The notes beneath the pieces were generated by a model that made no database searches, was not told the DNA's origin, and saw only the letters and a list, made by a program, of their open reading frames with translations. Below are positions 35,703-45,214 of a DNA stretch of 64,000 bases, one piece after another. The position numbers were made by a program, and so were the translations under genes. Each line of letters starts with the position of its first letter. Positions within the stretch are counted from its first letter, which is position 1. The stretch spans positions 182,209 to 246,208 of the forward strand of contig CAXMOM010000043.1 of the NCBI GenBank assembly GCA_964195425.1, read 5' to 3'. This DNA comes from Glaciecola sp964195425 (lineage in GTDB: Bacteria > Pseudomonadota > Gammaproteobacteria > Enterobacterales > Alteromonadaceae).

Positions 35703-36776
35703 ATGCGTACATTAACAATTCAAGCACCAGACGATTGGCATTTACATTTTCGCGATGGAGACATGCTCCTTGAGACCGTGCCGGCTACTTCGCGTTGCTT
35801 TAAGCGCGCTATTGCAATGCCTAACTTGGTCCCGCCTGTTACAACTACGCAAATGGCCCTCGACTATAAAGCTCGCATACAAGCTGCTGTACCCAAAAAC
35901 ATAGCGTTTGATAGCGACTTTGACGCTTTGGTCACCTTGTACTTAACCAACAGCACTACGCCTGGCGAAATTGAAAAAGCCAAAGCGGCTGGCATTGTGG
36001 CCAGCAAGTTGTATCCTGCAGGTGCCACTACTAATTCAGATGAAGCGGTCACAGGGATTAAGTCCTTGTATCCGATATTTGAAAAGATGCAAGAAGTAGG
36101 CATGTTGTTGCTTGTTCACGGTGAAGTGACTGAAAGTCACATTGATATATTCGATCGCGAAAAAGCCTTCATCGACGCTTACTTGCAAGACATAGTTTAT
36201 GACTTCCCTAGCCTTAAAGTTGTGTTTGAACACATCACGACAAAAGACGCCGCCGACTTTGTAAAAGCGTCATCAAACAATGTAGCCGCCACCATAACCC
36301 CACAGCATTTGTTGCTTAACCGTAACGATTTGTTAGTAGGGGGAATTCGTCCGCATAATTATTGTCTGCCTGTGCTTAAACGAAACACTCACCAACAAGC
36401 TTTGCAGCAAACAGTAGCAAGCGGGTCGCCTAAGTTCTTTTTAGGCACAGACTCCGCACCCCACGAAACTCATAAAAAAGAATCGGCCTGTGGCTGCGCT
36501 GGTTGTTACAGTGCGTGGAGCGCAATTGAACTATATGCGCAAATATTTGATGATTTAAATGCACTTGATAAGCTCGAAGGATTTGCCAGCCACTATGGTC
36601 CTGATTTTTATGGTTTGCCGCGCAACTCAGGAACAATTACCTTACAGCAAGAAGCATGGAAAGTGCCAGATTTGATGACATTACCTGCTTCAAATAACGC
36701 TTTAAGCGACGGACCTACTGAAACAATTGTGCCTTTTTATGCCGGCCAAACTCTACAATGGAAATTAGCAAAATAA
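35703..36776 (+). CDS. pyrC: Dihydroorotase, type II
   Basis: A 357-residue PyrC. The N-terminal DWHLHFRDGD holds the first zinc His pair; ASKLYPAGATTNS contains the carbamylated Lys; VHGEVTE and FEHITT bring the other His ligands; GTDSAPHETHKKE carries the catalytic Asp. It closes carbamoyl aspartate to dihydroorotate in pyrimidine synthesis. ATG 35703 has TAAGGG correctly spaced; earlier in-frame starts at 35682 and 35640 would add tails not seen in the family. The DbpA-type helicase gene starts one nucleotide after the stop. Confidence 0.95.
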   Translation: MRTLTIQAPDDWHLHFRDGDMLLETVPATSRCFKRAIAMPNLVPPVTTTQMALDYKARIQAAVPKNIAFDSDFDALVTLYLTNSTTPGEIEKAKAAGIVASKLYPAGATTNSDEAVTGIKSLYPIFEKMQEVGMLLLVHGEVTESHIDIFDREKAFIDAYLQDIVYDFPSLKVVFEHITTKDAADFVKASSNNVAATITPQHLLLNRNDLLVGGIRPHNYCLPVLKRNTHQQALQQTVASGSPKFFLGTDSAPHETHKKESACGCAGCYSAWSAIELYAQIFDDLNALDKLEGFASHYGPDFYGLPRNSGTITLQQEAWKVPDLMTLPASNNALSDGPTETIVPFYAGQTLQWKLAK

Positions 36777-36777
36777 T

Positions 36778-38199
36778 ATGACTTCAACATCAAACTCTGC
36801 GCCAGCTCATCTTGATAATTTTTCTGCGCTAGCACTTGCGCCTGCCTTGCAAGGTGCGTTAAGTGAATTGAAATATACGCAATTAACTGCCACCCAGCAG
36901 GCTTGCGTACCAATATTGTTGGCGGGTAAAGATGCTGCAGTTATGGCCAAAACAGGCACAGGCAAAACCCTAGCCTTTGGTTTGACTATTTTAAACGAGT
37001 TAATCGATGACCAATCTAAAGGTCATACTGGCGTGCATTCCTTAGTACTGTGCCCAACGCGTGAACTGGCGCAGCAAGTGGCAGAGCAATTACGCCTGCT
37101 TGCTAAACAACATGCTAATACTAAAATACTTACCTTGGTTGGCGGTGTTTCAATAGGACCGCAGATAGGCTCGCTGGTGCATGCACCAAGCATTGTGGTG
37201 GGCACGCCAGGTCGCATTATGGATTTAATTCGTAAACAAAAACTAGATGTTAGCCAAGTCAAATCTTTAGTACTAGATGAAGCCGATCGTATTTTAGATA
37301 TGGGCTTTACGGATCAAATGAGTTGGATTTTGAGCGCGCTACCCAAACAAAGGCATTCAATGCTGTTCTCTGCGACTTTTGGGGGAGCCATTGAAAGACT
37401 AACTAAGCAATACTTACATAAAGCCGAAATTATTGAAGTTGAAGACAATCAGGCGCATACCCAAATAACGCAGCTTGCATATACTTTACAAGACGACCGC
37501 ATGGTTTACGCGGTGGCTGCGGTGTTAACACATCATCAACCCAATTCGTGTATGGTTTTTTGCCAAACAAAGCATCAAACTCAAGAGCTTGCCGATGATC
37601 TGCAAGAAAAAGGCTTTAGTGTGCACGCTATTCATGGTGATTTGACTCAGGCTCAGCGCCAACAAGTGCTGACACAATTTGCAATTAAGAGCTGTAATTT
37701 GCTGATTGCAACTGACGTAGCCGCTCGTGGTCTTGACCTTGACCAAGTAGATTTAGTGATTAACGCAGAACTTGCTGATTCTGCTGAAACCCATACCCAT
37801 AGAGTCGGTCGAACTGGACGTGCTGAACAAACGGGCACCGCAATTACCCTTGTTTTTGAGAATCAGCTAAAAGCTTTGGCTAAAATAGCTGAGGATACCA
37901 ATAGCCATATTCCAATTAAACACATTCAAGCTTTGCGTTTTCATGCGAATCGAATTGTATTGCCTGCTCATGACTGCGTAATGGTTGACGGTGGTAAAAA
38001 GCAAAAAATTAGTAAAGGCGACTTGCTCGGCGCACTTATTAAACAAGCTGAAATTGCCAAAGAAGATATCGGTAAAATGCAAATTACCCATGACAAAGCG
38101 TATATTGCGATAAAGCAGCGAAGTGTTAAACATGCGATCCTATTTTTCCGCGAGAAGCGCGTTAAAGGAAAGAATTTGCGCGCACGTAAACTGCGTTAG
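36778..38199 (+). CDS. dbpA: ATP-dependent RNA helicase DbpA
   Basis: A 473-residue DEAD-box helicase. Walker A AKTGTGKT, PTRELAQQ, DEAD in VLDEADRI, SAT in FSATFG, and HRVGRTGR are all visible. The C-terminal region starting MVDGGKKQKISKGDLLGAL is the DbpA RNA-binding domain that recognises hairpin 92 of 23S rRNA, and its ending KGKNLRARKLR matches. The protein helps large-subunit assembly. It begins one nucleotide after pyrC. Confidence 0.9.
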   Translation: MTSTSNSAPAHLDNFSALALAPALQGALSELKYTQLTATQQACVPILLAGKDAAVMAKTGTGKTLAFGLTILNELIDDQSKGHTGVHSLVLCPTRELAQQVAEQLRLLAKQHANTKILTLVGGVSIGPQIGSLVHAPSIVVGTPGRIMDLIRKQKLDVSQVKSLVLDEADRILDMGFTDQMSWILSALPKQRHSMLFSATFGGAIERLTKQYLHKAEIIEVEDNQAHTQITQLAYTLQDDRMVYAVAAVLTHHQPNSCMVFCQTKHQTQELADDLQEKGFSVHAIHGDLTQAQRQQVLTQFAIKSCNLLIATDVAARGLDLDQVDLVINAELADSAETHTHRVGRTGRAEQTGTAITLVFENQLKALAKIAEDTNSHIPIKHIQALRFHANRIVLPAHDCVMVDGGKKQKISKGDLLGALIKQAEIAKEDIGKMQITHDKAYIAIKQRSVKHAILFFREKRVKGKNLRARKLR

Positions 38200-38207
38200 G
38201 ACATAGT

Positions 38208-40130
38208 GTGAATGTCTTAACGCACTCAATTAAAATAAAAATAATAAACCGGAAACCCTTTATAAAAAAACAATTTTCCTTTTCACCATTACGTTTGATT
38301 ATGGCGTCAATTTTGTTAACCGGAGTTTTTGCCACTGCCGCTTACAGCCCCGCTAAGCAAGAACAAGCTGATCAAGCGAAAGTAGAAGTAAATGAGGTAC
38401 GCGAGCTTGGCGAATCTGAAAAGCTAGCAAGTTTTTTTGAAAATAGTTTTGATCAAGGACTGCATCGCTCTCCCATGCTGCAAAGCCGCTTAGGATTAAA
38501 GTGGGATTATGATAAATGGAACGATATTTCAGAAGAATTTGCGGCTGAATCAAAAAGTATTCGCGAGCAGGCGTATGCAGATGCGCAAAGCTTTGATCAA
38601 AGTAAGTTAAACGAAAGTGAAATATTGAGCCTACAATTATTTGTGGCTGACTTAAAGCGTAAAGCTGCCAACGGCACTTTTCCTCATCACCGCTATGTTA
38701 TGCATCAATTTCGTGCTTGGCACACAACAGTACCTAGTTTCCTGATCAATATTCACAGCATATCTGATGAAAGTGACGCGCTTGCTTATGTTAGTCGACT
38801 TAATAAAGTAGCCCCTTTATTCGACCAAGTTATTGAGCAATTAAAAATTCGCGAAACCCTTGGCATTTTTCCACCTAAATGGTCTTACGAACAGATGATT
38901 AAATCATCGGCGAATGTGCTAAAAGGTCAGCCTTTTGTTGAAGGAGACGCAGATTCTACAATTTTGGCTGACTTTACCAGCAAGGTGAATGCTTTAGCGA
39001 TTGATGATACTAGCAAAAATGCGCTTCTAAACGACGCCAAAGAAGCACTTTTGAGTTCAGTTAAGCCCGCTTATACGAAGTTAATTGCTGAACTTGAAAA
39101 GCATCGTGACATTACCCCATTCGGAGACGGTGTATGGCGTTTGCCTGAAGGAAGCGAGTGGTATCAAAATCGACTAGAGTGGTTTACGACCACCGCGCTA
39201 AGCGCGCAAGAAGTGCATGACCTTGGCCTTGAGAATGTTGAGCGTATTCATAACGAAATGCGCACTATTATGAAAAAAGTAGGGTTTGAAGGTGATTTAC
39301 CTGCATTCTTTAGCTTTATGCGCAACAGCGAACAATTTTATTACGCGCCCACCGACGAAGGGCGGCAGCGCTATATGAATGAAGCAAAAGCATATATAGA
39401 CGAAATGGAAGATAAGCTACCGGCGTTTTTTGGTTTAACACCCAAAGCGCCCATGATTGTAAAACGAGTGGAGGCTTTTCGTGAGGCTTCAGCAGGTAAG
39501 GCGTTCTATAAAAGCCCAGCGAAAGACGGAAGCCGACCGGGTATTTACTATGCCAATCTCTTTAATATGAAAGACATGCCTACCTATCAAATGGAAGCGT
39601 TAGCCTATCATGAAGGTATTCCAGGGCATCATATGCAGCGAGCTATTGCACAAGAGCTAGAAGGTATTCCAGAATTTCAAAAATATTTGTCGTTTACCGC
39701 CTATACCGAAGGTTGGGGCTTATATACAGAAGAATTAGGTAAAGACATGGGCTTTTATCAAGACCCATATTCCGACTTTGGACGTTTAGCAATGGTGCTA
39801 TGGAGAGCATGTCGTTTAGTGGTCGATACAGGCCTACATGAGATGAAATGGAGCCGCGAGAAAGCCATCCAATATTTGGTAGATAATACGCCTAACTCAC
39901 AAAACGATTCTACTAAAGCAATTGAGCGGTATATCGCGATGCCAGGGCAGGCCACCGCTTACTTGATAGGTAAACTCAAAATAATGGAACTGAGACAAAA
40001 GGCTATGGATGATTTGGGTGATAAGTTTGATTATAGCGGCTTTCACGATGAAATTTTAAAAGATGGACCTGTGCCTATGGCTATTCTAGAACAGAAAATA
40101 AACAAATGGATTGCGGCGCAAAAGGTTTAG
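38208..40130 (+). CDS. DUF885 family metallopeptidase-like lipid/periplasmic protein
   Basis: A 640-residue DUF885 protein. The zinc-binding HEGIPGHH motif, followed by EGWGLYTEELG further on, is the hallmark. An N-terminal hydrophobic segment at about 30-46 suggests export or anchoring. GTG at 38208 has TAGGA upstream, and ATG 38301 (MASILLTG) is an alternative. Members are presumed carboxypeptidase-like, but the substrate is unknown. It follows dbpA by 8 nt, so the two may be co-transcribed. Confidence 0.85.
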   Translation: MNVLTHSIKIKIINRKPFIKKQFSFSPLRLIMASILLTGVFATAAYSPAKQEQADQAKVEVNEVRELGESEKLASFFENSFDQGLHRSPMLQSRLGLKWDYDKWNDISEEFAAESKSIREQAYADAQSFDQSKLNESEILSLQLFVADLKRKAANGTFPHHRYVMHQFRAWHTTVPSFLINIHSISDESDALAYVSRLNKVAPLFDQVIEQLKIRETLGIFPPKWSYEQMIKSSANVLKGQPFVEGDADSTILADFTSKVNALAIDDTSKNALLNDAKEALLSSVKPAYTKLIAELEKHRDITPFGDGVWRLPEGSEWYQNRLEWFTTTALSAQEVHDLGLENVERIHNEMRTIMKKVGFEGDLPAFFSFMRNSEQFYYAPTDEGRQRYMNEAKAYIDEMEDKLPAFFGLTPKAPMIVKRVEAFREASAGKAFYKSPAKDGSRPGIYYANLFNMKDMPTYQMEALAYHEGIPGHHMQRAIAQELEGIPEFQKYLSFTAYTEGWGLYTEELGKDMGFYQDPYSDFGRLAMVLWRACRLVVDTGLHEMKWSREKAIQYLVDNTPNSQNDSTKAIERYIAMPGQATAYLIGKLKIMELRQKAMDDLGDKFDYSGFHDEILKDGPVPMAILEQKINKWIAAQKV

Positions 40131-40153
40131 CAAATAAATAACTTAATATTATT

Positions 40154-40197
40154 AAAGGGCTCTTCACGGTTAATCCAACAAGGTAGAGCCCTCTTTT
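40154..40197. terminator. Terminator between DUF885 and rhodanese genes
   Basis: AGGGCTCT (40156-40163) pairs with AGAGCCCT (40185-40192), followed by CTTTT. The loop is about 21 nt. It lies between convergent genes and is probably used from the plus strand. Confidence 0.65.
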
Positions 40198-40213
40198 ATT
40201 GGCCTAAAATAGA

Positions 40214-40732
40214 CTACTTATTCCATGGCGCCAAAGCCATTATACGCGCAAGCCCACAAAAACCAGAGATACCCGCAAACAATAAACCAGCACCCATAAA
40301 CGCCGCACCAAAAATAAAGTTTGTTTGATAAAAATATCCTAGAAGCGAAAATATTAGTACGCCAGCACCAATGGTTATTTGCACTTGGCGGTCCAGTGGT
40401 AATACATTGCTGTCACCTTTAATGGTGTTAAGCCCCGCAGCTTGCCAGGCTTCGATGCCCCCAGTTAAATTAACAACTTTTGCCTGTGGATTATCTTGTA
40501 ATATTTTTTCGCACGCCTTTTGACCGCGTATTCCTTTTTGACAATAAATAACGACTGTTTTATCGCCATAAGAGGTCAGTGCTTTTGCATTAATAGCCGA
40601 TAATGGATGTAAGTTCGCCTTGGGTATATGTTTTGTATTGAACTCCGCAGGTTCGCGCACATCCACTAGCACCGAGTCTTCCCCTAATAATGCAAATGCC
40701 GCTTGTGCATGAACCGACTTTAATGTTGTCAT
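40214..40732 (-). CDS. YgaP-like membrane rhodanese
   Basis: A 172-residue inner-membrane sulfurtransferase. The rhodanese domain ends with the active-site loop CQKGIRG, catalytic C64. Two C-terminal membrane helices (GVLIFSLLGYFY and FMGAGLLFAGISGFCG) follow, the exact layout of E. coli YgaP (174 residues). The E. coli protein hydrolyses thiosulfate and may move thiocyanate or CN-. GGAAG precedes the start. Confidence 0.87.
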   Translation of the reverse strand: MTTLKSVHAQAAFALLGEDSVLVDVREPAEFNTKHIPKANLHPLSAINAKALTSYGDKTVVIYCQKGIRGQKACEKILQDNPQAKVVNLTGGIEAWQAAGLNTIKGDSNVLPLDRQVQITIGAGVLIFSLLGYFYQTNFIFGAAFMGAGLLFAGISGFCGLARIMALAPWNK

Positions 40733-40985
40733 AACTTCCTCGCCAATGTGACTTGCTTACGATGACCGAATGTCTTTAATGGAGAATAAGCCCCGCGCTC
40801 TTTGAATAACGATGCACCAGCTCATGAACGCACTAATAGTAACGTACCTGTCTGATACTGTGCTATAACTAATTTAAAGCACTTACCTTTTATCTCCTCA
40901 AGCTTAGCGTTGGGTCTTTACTGTTAAAGCAGCTTGTTTTCTGCCATAGTGAGCGAAGTCATCAACACTAAAAAAAGAGACCAAG

Positions 40986-41399
40986 ATGAATGCAACGATA
41001 TTAGCCCTTAGCGGTTATATTGCATGGACAATGCTGTTAATACTTGCGATTGCCATTTACCGAACCTCGTCTAACAAAAAAAATAAACGGACATCTTTAA
41101 AGTTCGATCCAAGCGGCAGCGATGTAAGCGACTTTGGCCAGCGTTTAACCAGAGCACACGCTAATTGTTACGAATCTAGCGTTTTCATAGTTGGACCCAT
41201 GATGTTGGCCTTGGCAACCGGTTCTGCTGCTATTACAAATGGACTCGCTTTGATTGTCCTTGCGGCTCGTGTGCTGCAATCGCTTATTCATATAGCGTCT
41301 GTTAGTAATGCTGCTATTACCGCTCGGTTTGTTGTCTTTTTGGTCCAGTTTGCCATTAGTGGCTATTGGCTTTTCAAAATTGTTCAGAAGTTTATATAA
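40986..41399 (+). CDS. MAPEG family membrane protein
   Basis: A 137-residue protein with four hydrophobic segments. The pattern RLTRAHANCYESS, followed by RVLQSLIHI, is that of the MAPEG superfamily (glutathione transferase/eicosanoid enzyme relatives). Bacterial members are largely uncharacterised. The histidine-phosphatase-type lipoprotein gene starts two nucleotides after its stop, so the two are coupled. Confidence 0.82.
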   Translation: MNATILALSGYIAWTMLLILAIAIYRTSSNKKNKRTSLKFDPSGSDVSDFGQRLTRAHANCYESSVFIVGPMMLALATGSAAITNGLALIVLAARVLQSLIHIASVSNAAITARFVVFLVQFAISGYWLFKIVQKFI

Positions 41400-41401
41400 T
41401 T

Positions 41402-42289
41402 ATGCAAAAATATCTTTTAGTGTTTTTAACCATTGTGATAGTGTTTTCGCTTATTGTTGCTTGCAAAAAACAAGCGTCTGCACCTTATGATAGCGAAATC
41501 TACTTAGTTCGCCATTTTCAAAAACAAGCACCGACGCCAGCTAGTGGTAAAGATGTTAACTTGACCAAAGCTGGTGAGCGTAACGCTAATGGGCTTGCTG
41601 AGCATTTGCAAGACAAACTAATACAGACTATTTACAGTACCAACTACAATCGCACAAAACAAACCGCTGAGCCTTCTAGCCAAACGCTTGATATTCTTGT
41701 TTCTATTTATGACCCCCAATCGCTCAAGCCCTTTGCAGAGCAGTTGTTGGATGTAGATCACAATCAATTAGTAGTAGGGCATAGCAATACCACAGGTGTT
41801 TTATTTGGTTTACTGGGTTGCGAAACCGTAGCGCTTACAGAAAAAGACTATGGCGATATTTTCGTCGTAAAACGATCACACAGCCAAACCGGAGTAACTA
41901 TATCGGCTTGCGTAAGGTATAAATTGGCTCTCAATACTTTGGATATTAATAAACTGAAACTCGTCAAACAAGTCGATTTACGCAAATATTGGATACAAAG
42001 CAACGTTCAATTTAGCTTTGACTCTACATACTCTAATAAATCAGCGCCAAATTCAGACGAGAACATTTCATCATATCCGAGGCAAGATGGGATTGTTGAA
42101 GTTGGCTTTATCATTGATGTAAATGGTAAAACCAGTAACTTCGAAACTTTGCAATCTCAACCGACCTCTTTATGGGAAGCTCAAGCCCTTGATGCGGCAA
42201 AACAGCTAAGGTTTTCTATGGCTGAATCGCGAAAAGAACAAGCAAAGCCCATTTACACCACTTGGATTTTTACGTTTACGGCGACTTAA
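41402..42289 (+). CDS. Lipoprotein with histidine-phosphatase and TonB C-terminal-like domains
   Basis: A 295-residue protein. LIVAC gives a lipobox with C21 as the lipidated residue. Residues 32-190 resemble the phosphoglycerate mutase-like (histidine phosphatase) fold: YLVRHF carries the phospho-accepting H38 with R37 (the third residue of RHG is Phe), and VVGHSNTTG holds the second catalytic His. Residues about 215-295 resemble the TonB C-terminal domain: SSYPRQDGIVEVGFIIDVNGK and QALDAAKQLRFS. The combination is unusual. ATG 41402 begins two nucleotides after the MAPEG gene. Whether the phosphatase is active and what the TonB-like part contacts is unknown. Confidence 0.65.
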   Translation: MQKYLLVFLTIVIVFSLIVACKKQASAPYDSEIYLVRHFQKQAPTPASGKDVNLTKAGERNANGLAEHLQDKLIQTIYSTNYNRTKQTAEPSSQTLDILVSIYDPQSLKPFAEQLLDVDHNQLVVGHSNTTGVLFGLLGCETVALTEKDYGDIFVVKRSHSQTGVTISACVRYKLALNTLDINKLKLVKQVDLRKYWIQSNVQFSFDSTYSNKSAPNSDENISSYPRQDGIVEVGFIIDVNGKTSNFETLQSQPTSLWEAQALDAAKQLRFSMAESRKEQAKPIYTTWIFTFTAT

Positions 42290-42400
42290 AATCTATAAAC
42301 TGATAAACATAGGTGGGCAAGTTTCATACTTCAATTAAGTTCGTTTGTGCTATCCTAGGCGTTTAATAATCAAATCATATTTTCACCATCGAGAGGCTTG

Positions 42401-44242
42401 ATGTTTTCTTTTTTTGAACGCCTAACAAAACCTTTTCCCGATCAAACTCCAGAACAACCGCCCAGAACCTTAGTTGCTTTTTGTCGTTATTATTCAAAAG
42501 GTATGTGGCTCATTTTATTGTCGGTTTCAATACTAAGCGGGCTAATTGCAGTAATAGAAGTTAGTTTATTTGGTTTTATGGGGCAATTGGTTGACTGGTT
42601 CGCCACCCGCGATCCTAGTACCTTTTTGGAGCAAGAGCAATCTCGTCTGATATGGATGGGTGCGCTTGTATTAATAGTATTGCCGGTTCTTGTGATACTT
42701 GAATCACTAATTACCCATCAAACACTTTTAGGTAATTACCCCATGCGCATAAGATGGCTCGCGCACAAGTATTTACTCAAACAAAGTCTGTCGTTTTATC
42801 AAGATGAGTTTGCTGGCAGAGTCGCAACAAAAGTTATGCAAACCGCGCTTTCGGTGCGTGAAACGGTCACCAAAGTATTGAATTTGGCGGTGTACATATG
42901 TGTGTATTTTATTTCAGTAGTGGTGCTAGTGTTTTCTACCGATTGGCGTTTAGCCATGCCCTTGTTGGTGTGGTTGTTTGTCTACAGTATTATTTTGCGC
43001 GTTATGCTGCCAAAACTTAAACGCGTATCGCAAAAACAAGCTGACGCCCGCTCAATTATGACCGGCAGGATTGTAGATAGTTATACCAATATCATGACCG
43101 TTAAGCTTTTCTCCCACCACAAAAGAGAAGAGACGTATGCAAAAGAGGGTATGAACGGATTTTTACAAACGGTATATCCACAAATGCGACTCGTCACTGT
43201 GCTGCAAGCTTTGGTCTGGGGCATAAATTCAATATTGGTTTTCAGTATCAGTGCTTTAGCGATTTATTTATGGATACACGGCACCGTTAGTCCTGGCGAT
43301 ATAGCCATAGCGGTGAGTTTGTCTTTAAGGCTCAATGGTATGTCTCAGTGGATAATGTGGGAGGTATCTTCGTTGTTTGAAAATATTGGCACCGTTCAAG
43401 ATGGTATTAATATGCTAGCGGTTCCTACAGATATCAAAGATAAACCAATGGCACAACCATTAACAGTTGCCGGTGGTAGCATAGATTTCAATGCCGTTAA
43501 TTTTTCTTATAAAGGTACAAATGAAAACACAATAGACGTATTCAAAGCACTAAACATTAATATATCCCCGGGTGAAAAAATAGGTTTGGTGGGTCGCTCA
43601 GGTGCGGGCAAGTCTACACTCGTAAACCTATTACTAAGGTTCTACGATATACAGTCGGGTGCAATAAGCATAGACAAACAAAACATAGCCGAAGTAAGCC
43701 AAGAAACCCTGCGGGGCAATATCAGTATGGTAACCCAAGACACGTCTCTTATGCATCGCTCGGTTCGTGACAATATAATGTACGGACGCCCTGACGCTGA
43801 TGAAGCGCAAATGATAACCGCGGCTAAACAAGCGCAGGCGCACACATTTATTCAATCACTAAGCGATGCAAAAGGCCGCACAGGATACGATGCTCACGTT
43901 GGTGAAAGAGGGGTTAAACTATCGGGTGGACAACGCCAAAGAATTGCTATTGCCAGAGTGATGTTAAAGGATGCACCCATTTTAATACTTGATGAAGCAA
44001 CATCGGCCCTCGATTCTGAAGTTGAAGCTGCGATACAAGAAGGCCTTGTTGAAATCATGCAAAATAAAACGGTACTTGCGATTGCACATAGGTTGTCGAC
44101 TATTGCGCAAATGGATCGTTTGCTAGTGCTAGATGAAGGTAAAATAGTTGAGTCTGGAAGCCATAAAGAACTGCTTGAAAAAAATGGTATTTATGCAAAG
44201 TTATGGGCTCATCAAACCGGTGGATTTATTGGGGTTGAATAG
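42401..44242 (+). CDS. ABC exporter, fused permease and ATPase
   Basis: A 613-residue half-transporter. The N-terminal half holds about six membrane helices; the ATPase has Walker A GRSGAGKST, signature LSGGQRQR, Walker B ILILDEAT and the H-loop in IAHRLST. This is the type IV (MsbA-like) exporter layout and it should work as a homodimer. GAGAGG sits before the start codon. Neither substrate nor partner is suggested by context. Confidence 0.9.
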   Translation: MFSFFERLTKPFPDQTPEQPPRTLVAFCRYYSKGMWLILLSVSILSGLIAVIEVSLFGFMGQLVDWFATRDPSTFLEQEQSRLIWMGALVLIVLPVLVILESLITHQTLLGNYPMRIRWLAHKYLLKQSLSFYQDEFAGRVATKVMQTALSVRETVTKVLNLAVYICVYFISVVVLVFSTDWRLAMPLLVWLFVYSIILRVMLPKLKRVSQKQADARSIMTGRIVDSYTNIMTVKLFSHHKREETYAKEGMNGFLQTVYPQMRLVTVLQALVWGINSILVFSISALAIYLWIHGTVSPGDIAIAVSLSLRLNGMSQWIMWEVSSLFENIGTVQDGINMLAVPTDIKDKPMAQPLTVAGGSIDFNAVNFSYKGTNENTIDVFKALNINISPGEKIGLVGRSGAGKSTLVNLLLRFYDIQSGAISIDKQNIAEVSQETLRGNISMVTQDTSLMHRSVRDNIMYGRPDADEAQMITAAKQAQAHTFIQSLSDAKGRTGYDAHVGERGVKLSGGQRQRIAIARVMLKDAPILILDEATSALDSEVEAAIQEGLVEIMQNKTVLAIAHRLSTIAQMDRLLVLDEGKIVESGSHKELLEKNGIYAKLWAHQTGGFIGVE

Positions 44243-44333
44243 GGGTATTGGCAAGCAATAATTCAGATTCGGTTTAACGACATCTAACGGTTATTAATTC
44301 AACTATAGTCACTGTAGTGCCAGCAACTTTATA

Positions 44334-45008
44334 TTATAAAAATGTGCTAATTTGCGATAGTGTTTTTTTCTTAATTGCATGTTCAGGAATAGTGGCGTCT
44401 TTTGATGGGTGACCCACTACCAACAACATATATGGTCGCTCGTTATCAGGACGATTGCATATTTCACTTAGAAACGACATTGGCTTTGGCGTGTGGGTTA
44501 AGGTAGCTAAACCTGCAGTATGCAAAGCGGTAATTAAAATACCCGATGCTATGCCTACCGACTCATGCACATAGTAGTTCTGTTTTTGGTCATCTTCTTC
44601 TACGCCACCTTTCTTTTTGCTAAAGATTGCAATCAACCAAGGGGCTGTTTCTAAATATGGTTTTTGTGCATCGGTACCCAGCGGTTTAAGTGCATCTAAC
44701 CATTCATCACTTGCACTTCCGGCATAAAATCGACGTTCATGCTGCTCGGCTTGTTCTCGAATTTGGTGTTTTACCAGCGGTGATGAAATAGCAACGAAAT
44801 GCCATGGTTGATGATTGGCACCATTGGGCGCTCTGCCCGCCGCCTTTATAGCATTTTCTATGATAGCTTTTGGTACAGCCTTATCACTAAATTTACGCAC
44901 GCTGTGACGGCGTTTGATATGCTCGAAAAACGCAACAGATTTTTCTTCCATTTCACTATCGCTATAGTGAATAAAATCTTCTAATGGTCGATTGGTATCT
45001 GCACTCAT
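44334..45008 (-). CDS. Nitroreductase-family flavoprotein, iodotyrosine deiodinase-like
   Basis: A 224-residue FMN-binding nitroreductase-fold protein. The FMN motif is RRHSVRKF, followed by APNGANHQPWHF. The segment ERRFYAG through GTDAQKPYLETAPWLIAIF reproduces the lid of iodotyrosine deiodinases: E91, Y95 and K116 have the same spacing as Glu157, Tyr161 and Lys182 of human IYD. That triad holds the halotyrosine zwitterion. Bacterial homologues that deiodinate iodotyrosine are known, so a reductive dehalogenase activity on halogenated phenols or tyrosines is a reasonable inference. The gene is single. Convergent with the ABC exporter. Confidence 0.78.
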   Translation of the reverse strand: MSADTNRPLEDFIHYSDSEMEEKSVAFFEHIKRRHSVRKFSDKAVPKAIIENAIKAAGRAPNGANHQPWHFVAISSPLVKHQIREQAEQHERRFYAGSASDEWLDALKPLGTDAQKPYLETAPWLIAIFSKKKGGVEEDDQKQNYYVHESVGIASGILITALHTAGLATLTHTPKPMSFLSEICNRPDNERPYMLLVVGHPSKDATIPEHAIKKKTLSQISTFL

Positions 45009-45214
45009 GCTTTGAATCTCACTTATCTTTTTTCATTATTTTTAATAACACAACTAAATGCTTACTGCCAGTAAAGCTTGGTTCTGTCCATGGTATAACG
45101 CAATTAATACCGTTTGAGCCTCTGCGCTTACTTACTCGCCCATAAATATCTATTTACATTGGCAACATAATATTCACATACTTTATACATAAAAAACAAA
45201 TAAGAATTTACTAT

